A program made the position numbers and the translations under genes. From Pseudomonadota bacterium (GTDB lineage Bacteria; Pseudomonadota; Gammaproteobacteria; Burkholderiales; Burkholderiaceae_C), in NCBI GenBank assembly GCA_023387335.1, contig JAEWIF010000023.1, positions 1 through 5,259 of the forward strand: a DNA stretch of 5,259 bases. The letters run 5' to 3'. The first letter of the stretch is position 1, and the number at the start of each line of letters is the position of its first letter. The notes beneath the pieces were generated by a model. The model was not told the DNA's origin. It saw only the letters and a list, made by a program, of their open reading frames with translations, and did not search any database. This document shows, piece by piece, positions 1 through 4,537 of the stretch.

Positions 1-18
1 CGATGTCTTCATGGTCAT
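1..18 (-). CDS. Probable start of a downstream gene, cut by the left edge
   Basis: Only the first six codons (MTMKTS) are visible, so no function can be given. The start is supported by a GGAGG ribosome binding site on the minus strand (positions 25-29), six bases before the ATG at 16-18. A second in-frame ATG at 10-12 is twelve bases from that site and less likely. The gene follows the strong hairpin at 53-94, so it probably has its own transcription or relies on read-through. The call would fail if a stop codon followed shortly beyond the window. Confidence 0.4.
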
Positions 19-52
19 GGGGAGCCTCCGGTGATCGTGGTGGATGGAAGAG

Positions 53-94
53 CCGAAGAGGCTTCCGGCTACTGCGCGCCGGAAGCCTCTTCGG
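53..94 (-). terminator. Strong hairpin terminator after the surface protein gene
   Basis: CCGAAGAGGCTTCCGG at 53-68 is perfectly complementary to 79-94. One further C-G pair (69 with 78) makes a 17-bp stem with an 8-base loop. The hairpin begins three bases after the TGA at 98-100. The minus-strand sequence beyond the stem (CTCTTCCATCC) is only moderately U-rich, as is common for terminators of high-GC bacteria. Placement and stem length make termination the best explanation. Confidence 0.85.
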
Positions 95-97
95 GGA

Positions 98-1801
98 TCA
101 GTCCTGAGCGCGACGAGCGCGCAACAGGAGAGCCGAGCCGGTGCTAGCCAGCAGAGCGGCGGCAGCGAAGCCGAGTGCCATGCCGTGCTGTCCGGCAGGA
201 GCCGTCACGACATCGGTCTCGGGACGGAATGGCGTGTTGAAGACCGGCACCTCGACCGGCTCCTCGGCAGGGACTTCAGGCGTAACCGGGTCTTCGACCA
301 CAGGTACCTCAGGAGCGACCGGAACCTCGACGGGAGGGGTCACAGCAGGTGGCTCCGCAGTGGGAGGAACGACGACCGGTGGCTCGACCACAGGAGGCTC
401 GACCACGGGTGGCTCCTCGACCGGTGGCTCTGGAGCAGCGGTGATGGTCTCCACGTAAGCGGGGGTCCGCCAGAAGGCTTCGTGCATCGCGAGTCCGCCT
501 GCGTACATCGTCAGGAACGGTGCTGTTGGGTCCACTGCTGGGACAGGGTTGATCCCGTCTCCGGTCACCACGACGTCGATGACGACCTGCTCACCGACGA
601 CCGCCGTGGTGACATCTACGCGGTACTCGATGCCGTCGTGCTGCACCACGAAGACGCCGTTCGTTGCAGCCGTATCGATCTGCCACGCGCGACCATCCAG
701 CGGGATGCTCGGAGTCACGGTGAGACGGTGACCAACGCCGTACGGCTCCCAGGTCTGCGTGACACCAACGGAGGCATCCACGCCGAGACCGATGGTGCCT
801 TGGTCGACGCGGTAGAACGGCGTCAGCAGGTCCAAGCGAGGCTGAACGCGACCAGAGTCATCGATGCCGGTAGGCAGGTTCCATGGATTCTGGAGTTGAG
901 AAGACGAGGCGAAAGACGCTTCGCTGTCGTCAATCGTGAAGGTGTGCAATGAGCCGCTGGTGTCCACATAGTTGCTTGGGGTCTTAATTCCAGCGGTGGT
1001 GTGGACTGAGACCCAAATCGGATCGGTGAGAGTCAGCATCCCGGACGTGGAGCCGTACGGCGTCTCCAGCATGCCGAAGGCAGCAGGCTGGATGTAGATA
1101 CCGCAGGCGGCGTTGTCGTAGCACTGGCTGAGGTTCGGCAGGTAGTGACCTCGGACACCCATAGCCTCGGCGGCAGTTTCGCGAGCCGGGTCGAGGGTCT
1201 GGTAAGAGTCGATATTCCAGGACTCGACGGCTGTAACGCGCTGCTCACTGCCGGGACGCCATGACGACAGCGAGGCAGCCTGGAATCGGATTGAACCGTT
1301 CACGTAGCCGTTGAAAGAGAATCCCATGGGTACCTGCGACGTGAACGTCCCGGCTGGCGAACCGGCAGGGTAGTTGCCAGGCTCGTACACGTTCTGACCA
1401 CGGACGCCGAGCATCATGCTGAGGTCGTGACCACCCCAAGGGTTTGCCTCCAGGTCCACCCACTCGCGACCAGGAGCAGCCATCGGGGTCAGACCCTCTG
1501 GGAACGGCGTGTCTTCGATGATCGACCACGCGATGTCCACGTAGTCACCGTCGATGGTGATCCCCTCGACGCGGACGCCTGCCGCTTCGAGGCGAGCAAG
1601 GCTGTCGTCGGAGATGGTCGCGCTGAGGACCGCTCCACGGTTCTCCGGGATCGTCTCCCAGTACGGAGCAGGGTCAGCAGCAGCAGCGTTGGCGTCAGGT
1701 ACTGCCAGTGCTGGCGTGGCTACACCACATGCGAGACCGGCTGCGAGTAGTGCTGCACCGGCTGCTCGAAGAGGAGTGAGGCGGGGATTGGTAGTGGTCA
1801 T
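98..1801 (-). CDS. Secreted surface protein with proline-rich stalk and C-terminal membrane anchor
   Basis: A 567-residue protein of unknown precise function, probably displayed on the cell surface. Residues 1-33 are a Sec signal peptide: Arg residues, an Ala/Leu-rich core and a likely cut after ALA at 31-33. Residues about 57-440 form a non-repetitive, Gly/Ser/Thr- and aromatic-rich ectodomain, probably beta-rich, with one close cysteine pair (C227, C233) that could form a disulphide. Residues 457-520 are a Pro/Val/Glu stalk built on PPVVE-like units, suited to crossing the wall. Residues 541-560 are a hydrophobic segment, followed by RARRAQD. There is no canonical LPXTG or LAXTG; TAPAG at 533-537 sits where a sorting motif would be but is degenerate, so simple membrane anchoring is as likely as sortase attachment. 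The start is fixed by AAGGAG eight bases upstream. I do not recognise the ectodomain family; an adhesin or host-contact role is inference. Confidence 0.85.
   Translation of the reverse strand: MTTTNPRLTPLRAAGAALLAAGLACGVATPALAVPDANAAAADPAPYWETIPENRGAVLSATISDDSLARLEAAGVRVEGITIDGDYVDIAWSIIEDTPFPEGLTPMAAPGREWVDLEANPWGGHDLSMMLGVRGQNVYEPGNYPAGSPAGTFTSQVPMGFSFNGYVNGSIRFQAASLSSWRPGSEQRVTAVESWNIDSYQTLDPARETAAEAMGVRGHYLPNLSQCYDNAACGIYIQPAAFGMLETPYGSTSGMLTLTDPIWVSVHTTAGIKTPSNYVDTSGSLHTFTIDDSEASFASSSQLQNPWNLPTGIDDSGRVQPRLDLLTPFYRVDQGTIGLGVDASVGVTQTWEPYGVGHRLTVTPSIPLDGRAWQIDTAATNGVFVVQHDGIEYRVDVTTAVVGEQVVIDVVVTGDGINPVPAVDPTAPFLTMYAGGLAMHEAFWRTPAYVETITAAPEPPVEEPPVVEPPVVEPPVVVPPTAEPPAVTPPVEVPVAPEVPVVEDPVTPEVPAEEPVEVPVFNTPFRPETDVVTAPAGQHGMALGFAAAALLASTGSALLLRARRAQD
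242..433 (-). repeat. Low-complexity repeat encoding the proline-rich stalk
   Basis: This DNA encodes residues 457-520 of the surface protein. It contains imperfect tandem units of about 15 bp, giving PPVVE repeated around residues 464-478, then looser PPxxxP and PEVPV units. On the plus strand it appears as recurring GGCTCGACCAC and GGTGGCTC. Such tracts change length by slippage, so stalk length may vary between strains. Confidence 0.7.
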
Positions 1802-1850
1802 GGGTATATCTCCTTGAGTAGATGGCTATCGCTTCCTCCCTAATATCGGT
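1802..1850 (-). promoter_or_regulatory. Leader and promoter-like element of the surface protein gene
   Basis: On the minus strand ACCGATATT (1842-1850) contains GATATT, a plausible -10 hexamer, about 40 bases before the ATG. The same nine bases precede the replication-relaxation-like gene. No good -35 is seen at 17 bases; the nearest candidate, GTGACG at 1868-1873, is 20 bases away. The leader ends in AAGGAGATATACCC before ATG, a strong ribosome binding site with eight-base spacing. Promoter assignment is inference; the ribosome binding site is clear. Confidence 0.5.
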
Positions 1851-1900
1851 AAAACGAAGACCCGACGCGTCACGGTTTCCGTGGTCAGGAACTGTGCACA

Positions 1901-1947
1901 CGAAGAAGACCCCGGCGCATGCAACAGCACCAGGGTCTTCGTCTTCG
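1901..1947 (-). terminator. Terminator-like hairpin after the replication-relaxation-like gene
   Basis: GAAGACCC (1905-1912) pairs with GGGTCTTC (1933-1940). Inside, after one C/A mismatch, GG (1914-1915) pairs with CC (1930-1931). Outside, CGAA (1901-1904) can pair with TTCG (1944-1947) across a three-base bulge. The structure starts eight bases after the TGA at 1955-1957. There is no U-run directly after it; the minus strand continues GTGTGC. A third copy of the arm sequence lies at 1855-1863 and is followed by TTTT, giving an alternative terminator. Confidence 0.6.
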
Positions 1948-1954
1948 CGATTCG

Positions 1955-3490
1955 TCACCAAGTGACCATGGTCGCGTTCCATTCGCGAGGGTCGTACTCG
2001 ACCACACTCACCATCCCGGACAACCCGAGTTCGTGGATGCCATCGGTGACCATCGTCTTCACCGTGGAACGGCAGGAGCAGTTGGTCGGGTCTTCCAACG
2101 CCTCAGCCGCGCATGGAATGATGTGGAAGACACGCTTGAACCGGTCAGCGGAGTCCCTGTACTTGTGCAGTACCTTGCGCAGTTCGGTCTTGGACTTACG
2201 AGTGCGCTCAACCTCGATGGCGATGACACCCTCGTTAGGTGCCGATCCCTCTTCCGTCTCGAAGAGGAGCACGAGGTCCGGCAGGTGCGTTCCCTCGAAC
2301 GCCTGCTTCCGGGACGCGGCGACGTAGTGGTCCGCAATCTCCAGCGCGGTCTGCTGATCGGCTACGCCGTATCCATCAGCCGAGGCTGCGTTCCACTGCA
2401 CGAACTGTCGACGGTCAGGGTCATCCATCCCAGCGCGCACAGCCTGACGGCGAATCTGCGTCTCGGTGAGGACGACAGCGGGAGAGCGTCCTGAAGAGCC
2501 GAAGGTCTTCAACCCGCTTCGCACCATCGCGCTCAGGTAGGCGATGGCAAGCGTGTGACCGAGTTGACCCTCTGACGGCGTGCCAAGCGCCGGGACGTCC
2601 AGACTGAAGACGTCGACTGTCCGCTGGGTCACCCAGTAGACCGTGTTGAGACCGGTGTAGGAAGCCTTCGACAGGTAGCCAGCCTTGGCGAGTTTGTCGA
2701 GGCGGTCACGGACCGTGGTGCTCGGAGCGATGGTCTTCAAGTAGGCATCGAGTTCACGGATGTACTCCTCGTACTGGTCCACCCGCTCCTGAGCCGCGCG
2801 AACAGCCGCAGCCTTTCCGGCGCGCTCCGGACCGCGTGCCACGCGGTTGCGGTCACGCTTCAGTGCGCGCAGTTCAGCCTTCTCCTTGGTGCGCAGGTTG
2901 ACTCCGGCGTAGTACTCGCGGTGGTCCTCACCCTCCAGCGCATGGATGTGACGCACAGTGGCATAGCGCGACTCCGCGATGAAGCGCAGCCACCGCTCGT
3001 CCTCTGCCTTGAGCACGATGCCTCCCTCGCGCGCGTCACGACGACGGCGCACCTTCTTGCTGATGCGAGGTCGCGCCGGAGGGGAAAGAGGTCCAGCGGT
3101 CTCCACCGAAGGCGTCTCCACGTCGGCATGCGCGCTCGTGGAGACAGTGGGGAGAGGCAGTGCCGCACGTGGCTTTGGGATAGGGAGGGGAGCCACAGGT
3201 GTCACCTGGGGAGAGGGAACGAACGGGTTAGGCATGACCTCTTCCGGTGAGACCTCCTCCTCGGGTGAGGGGAGTTCCTCTTCGACCTCGACCGCGCGGG
3301 GAGAGCGAGTAGGAGCGGCGAAGGGGTTCGCCATGACGTCTTCCGGTGACACCTCTTCCCACGCGCGAGAGGTCTCTCCGTGAGACTCCTGCTGACGTGG
3401 AGAAGGAGTAGGGAGAGATGGACGAGCGTCGACAGGTCGAGGGAGACCTGGACGGTTTGGTCGGGATACGGGTACGGCGTGGATGGTCAT
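1955..3490 (-). CDS. Replication-relaxation (Replic_Relax)-like protein with extended N-terminus
   Basis: A 511-residue cytoplasmic protein, probably DNA-binding. Residues 1-145 are Pro/Glu-rich and probably disordered, with EEVSPExVMxNPF duplicated at 45-57 and 78-90, ending in a basic patch (KKVRRRRDAR). Residues about 160-185 resemble the first helices of a winged helix. A charged helical insertion (about 195-254) follows, then the likely recognition helix and wing (TTVRDRLDKLAKAGYL to YWVTQRTVDVFSL, 258-297). The rest fits the family's PD-(D/E)XK-like core: GHTLAIAYLS with H312, LPDLVL with D405, and IAIEVERTRKS with E426, E428 and K432. The family is associated with plasmids and conjugative elements; assignment is from remembered motif pattern, not a search. 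The start is set by AGGAGG four bases before the ATG. The repeat-rich kilobase lies immediately upstream, which fits a role at a cis site. Whether the core still cuts DNA cannot be told. Confidence 0.7.
   Translation of the reverse strand: MTIHAVPVSRPNRPGLPRPVDARPSLPTPSPRQQESHGETSRAWEEVSPEDVMANPFAAPTRSPRAVEVEEELPSPEEEVSPEEVMPNPFVPSPQVTPVAPLPIPKPRAALPLPTVSTSAHADVETPSVETAGPLSPPARPRISKKVRRRRDAREGGIVLKAEDERWLRFIAESRYATVRHIHALEGEDHREYYAGVNLRTKEKAELRALKRDRNRVARGPERAGKAAAVRAAQERVDQYEEYIRELDAYLKTIAPSTTVRDRLDKLAKAGYLSKASYTGLNTVYWVTQRTVDVFSLDVPALGTPSEGQLGHTLAIAYLSAMVRSGLKTFGSSGRSPAVVLTETQIRRQAVRAGMDDPDRRQFVQWNAASADGYGVADQQTALEIADHYVAASRKQAFEGTHLPDLVLLFETEEGSAPNEGVIAIEVERTRKSKTELRKVLHKYRDSADRFKRVFHIIPCAAEALEDPTNCSCRSTVKTMVTDGIHELGLSGMVSVVEYDPREWNATMVTW
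3221..3358 (-). repeat. Duplicated short motif coding repeat in the N-terminal tail
   Basis: Two copies of a 39-bp coding unit, 3221-3259 and 3320-3358, are 99 bp apart. They encode EEVSPEEVMPNPF (residues 78-90) and EEVSPEDVMANPF (residues 45-57). The DNA is also similar, with CATGAC, TCTTCCGGTGA and ACCTC in both, so this is probably a partial duplication that has been retained. In a disordered tail it suggests a peptide that docks on a partner. Confidence 0.75.
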
Positions 3491-3529
3491 GGTGCCTCCT
3501 GGCTAGTGGTCTCTCCTCTCAATATCGGT
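3491..3529 (-). promoter_or_regulatory. Leader and promoter-like element of the replication-relaxation-like gene
   Basis: On the minus strand ACCGATATT (3521-3529) supplies GATATT as a possible -10, about 31 bases before the ATG, followed by a purine-rich leader and CCAGGAGGCACC before ATG. The ribosome binding site is near ideal. The nine bases and the following NNGNGG pattern match the element upstream of the surface protein gene. No convincing -35 is visible, so an activator or an alternative sigma factor is possible. Confidence 0.5.
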
Positions 3530-3549
3530 TGGTTCGCGGAGGAAGATGT

Positions 3550-3570
3550 TTCGAGGGGTGTTCGAGGGTG
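3550..3570. repeat. Tandem 10-11-bp repeat upstream of the promoter-like element
   Basis: TTCGAGGGGTG (3550-3560) is followed immediately by TTCGAGGGTG (3561-3570), differing only by one G. The pair lies about 25-45 bases upstream of the putative -10 of the replication-relaxation-like gene, a position suited to a regulator binding site. With only two copies, function is uncertain. Confidence 0.5.
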
Positions 3571-3712
3571 GAATACGCGTGTGACCTGCATAAACGCGGT
3601 CTTCCTCCCGAGTGTCTTCCTCGCCTCAGTTATCAACTCTTCTTCTAGTACTCAAGAGAGGAACGAAGCAAGGGTGCATCTCCTCCACCACGTGCATCCG
3701 TGTTGACGTGAT

Positions 3713-3726
3713 TACTGCATGCAGTA
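3713..3726. repeat. 14-bp perfect palindrome
   Basis: TACTGCATGCAGTA reads the same on both strands. It sits just after TTGACG (3703-3708), which resembles a plus-strand -35 hexamer, but no matching -10 follows at normal spacing. The symmetry suits a dimeric DNA-binding protein. TGCAT also occurs nearby at 3587-3591, 3675-3679 and 3693-3697. Confidence 0.55.
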
Positions 3727-3799
3727 CCCAGTGATACCTGGAGACGGTGGGACCAGTGGCATCAGCGCGCATGACAACAGTGGAAGCAAGGGAGGAGAG

Positions 3800-3822
3800 G
3801 GGTAGAGCAACTTGCTCTACCC
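3800..3822. repeat. 23-bp palindrome with 11-bp arms
   Basis: GGGTAGAGCAA (3800-3810) and TTGCTCTACCC (3812-3822) are exact reverse complements around a single C. With an almost empty centre it fits a dimeric protein operator or a cruciform better than a terminator; no U-run or adjoining gene end is present. Its CTCTACCCGGAGAG edge begins the series of TACCCGG repeats to the right. Confidence 0.65.
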
Positions 3823-3975
3823 GGAGAGCAAGGAAAGACCTCCCCGGAGAGGGTAAGTCTCACCAGTGGAGAGGAAAGACCTCTGGGTGAGAGGGAGAGG
3901 AAAGACGTCTACCCGGATCGGAGAGAGAGAAGACTCATACCCGGTAGAGGGGATGGCGGGGATATCTCCCCGGCG
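3815..3975. repeat. Cluster of degenerate iterated repeats
   Basis: GGAAAGAC occurs exactly at 3832-3839, 3873-3880 and 3899-3906, with related GGTAAGTC near 3852-3859 and AGAAGAC ending at 3934. The successive final C positions are 20, 21, 26 and 28 bases apart. Interleaved are CTACCCGG-type cores near 3817, 3909 and 3938, with CTCCCCGG variants near 3840 and 3967, usually followed by GAGAG or similar. The spacing of roughly two DNA turns recalls iterons, but the units are imperfect and partly reflect GA-rich composition. Confidence 0.45.
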
Positions 3976-3983
3976 AGGGAGAG

Positions 3984-4059
3984 AGTGTTGGGTCACCTCT
4001 ACTACCAAGCACCAGGGGAGGGAGAGGGAGAGTCAGTGCCGGGTCACCTCTACTACCAA
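3984..4059. repeat. Pair of 25-bp direct repeats spaced 51 bp
   Basis: GGGTCACCTCTACTACCAA occurs identically at 3990-4008 and 4041-4059. Including AGTGNN on the left, 3984-4008 and 4035-4059 match at 23 of 25 positions. Each copy is preceded by a GAGGGAGAG-type tract, so the whole unit is probably a 51-bp duplication that has partly diverged. The offset is divisible by three, but the frame through it lacks features of a real protein. Confidence 0.7.
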
Positions 4060-4084
4060 CTGCCAACTACCACTGCTTACTGCT

Positions 4085-4100
4085 TCCCTGGGACCAGGGA
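4085..4100. repeat. 16-bp interrupted palindrome
   Basis: TCCCTGG (4085-4091) and CCAGGGA (4094-4100) are exact inverted repeats separated by GA. The two-base centre argues for a protein-binding site rather than an RNA hairpin. No neighbouring promoter is evident. Confidence 0.45.
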
Positions 4101-4193
4101 TACAGAGGGTGCACGGGGTGGATCGAGGGTGAGGCTCGGGAGTGATGCTTGATTGGGTTGGGGGAGGGTTTGGAGAGATTAGAAGCGGAGCGC

Positions 4194-4408
4194 GAGAGAG
4201 TGAAGCGAGGGAAGAACGAGGCGCAGTGCTGCAAGCAGCGCAGGCGAGAAGAGGGACGTTTCGGAGGTCCCTTTTCATCCCTCATTCGTCACTGGAGACG
4301 GGAACTGCACGTGCTCAGCAGGTAGGTCCAGGCGTACTACTCGGAGGAGTCTCGTCCGTCGCTCAGGTGGTTCTCCGGGTTGTTCGTCTTCCCTCGCTTC
4401 ACTCTCTC
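4194..4408. repeat. 22-bp perfect inverted repeat enclosing 171 bp
   Basis: The purine-rich arm 4194-4215 (GAGAGAGTGAAGCGAGG then GAAGA) is the exact reverse complement of the pyrimidine-rich arm 4387-4408. Complementarity continues inward with a one-base gap (CGA beside CGA). The arms could form a 22-bp stem closing a 171-base domain that has its own smaller hairpins (4226-4238, 4249-4275). No target-site duplication flanks the arms and no transposase is inside, so a structured RNA or a cis-acting DNA structure is favoured over a miniature transposon. Confidence 0.7.
4249..4275 (+). terminator. Possible plus-strand intrinsic terminator
   Basis: AGGGAC (4252-4257) pairs with GTCCCT (4267-4272) over a nine-base loop. 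The stem can extend by one G-U and two A-U pairs to 4249/4275, and the 3' arm runs into TTTT. This is the form of an intrinsic terminator for plus-strand RNA, although no plus-strand gene lies upstream. It would fit a noncoding transcript of the purine-rich region, or be fortuitous. Confidence 0.3.
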
Positions 4409-4448
4409 TTCACCCCTCAGCCATCCAGGCATGAGGGTGTGCGCATCT

Positions 4449-4484
4449 GCGCGCAGGGGTGTTCGCGCGAGGTAGCGCGCAGGG
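4449..4484. repeat. GC-rich direct repeat pair
   Basis: GCGCGCAGGG occurs at 4449-4458 and 4475-4484, 26 bases apart. Between them CGCGC (4464-4468) can pair with GCGCG (4475-4479). It lies about 60 bases past the end of the membrane protein gene. The alternating GC makes chance matches likely, so no function is assigned. Confidence 0.35.
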
Positions 4485-4513
4485 TCACCGAGGGACGTTC
4501 CAGAGGGGAGCCA

Positions 4514-4537
4514 CGGTGTCTACATCTGTAGACACCG
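4514..4537 (-). terminator. Hairpin after the membrane protein gene
   Basis: CGGTGTCTAC (4514-4523) and GTAGACACCG (4528-4537) are exact inverted repeats around ATCT, giving a 10-bp stem seven bases after the TGA at 4545-4547. The position indicates termination. The minus-strand sequence beyond is GTGGCTCCCC, with no U-run, so a pause or an RNA-stabilising role is possible. The centre TACATCTGTA also resembles a TACAnnTGTA operator half-site pair. Confidence 0.65.

Noticed and set aside
44..952. A 302-codon plus-strand open frame opposite the surface protein gene
   Set aside because: It is antisense to a protein with a clear signal peptide, stalk and anchor, its product is Arg/Asp/His-rich low-complexity sequence, and no ribosome binding site precedes it.
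1707..1740. A lipoprotein signal at GLAC (C25) of the surface protein
   Set aside because: The residues before the Cys are A-G-L-A, so the -3 position is Gly rather than Leu, and a good signal peptidase I site (ALA at 31-33) follows; ordinary secretion is more likely.
3626..3679. A minus-strand 17-codon frame (MHPCFVPLL...) preceded by GGAGGAG
   Set aside because: The ribosome binding site is only about two bases from the ATG, the peptide is Arg-rich and unrecognised, and nothing links it to the downstream gene as a leader peptide.
3866..4132. An 88-codon plus-strand open frame through the direct repeats
   Set aside because: The 51-bp repeat keeps the frame, but the product is Arg/Gly/Glu-rich, uses AGG, GGG and ATA codons freely, and has no good ribosome binding site or recognisable feature.
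4194..4408. A miniature transposon bounded by the 22-bp inverted repeats
   Set aside because: No matching short duplication flanks the arms and the arms carry no recognisable transposon end sequence.
4142..4531. A 129-codon plus-strand open frame spanning the inverted repeat
   Set aside because: The product shows no domain, the putative GGGAG site is too close to the ATG, and the frame crosses the 22-bp inverted repeat and the hairpin at 4514-4537, which fit noncoding function better.
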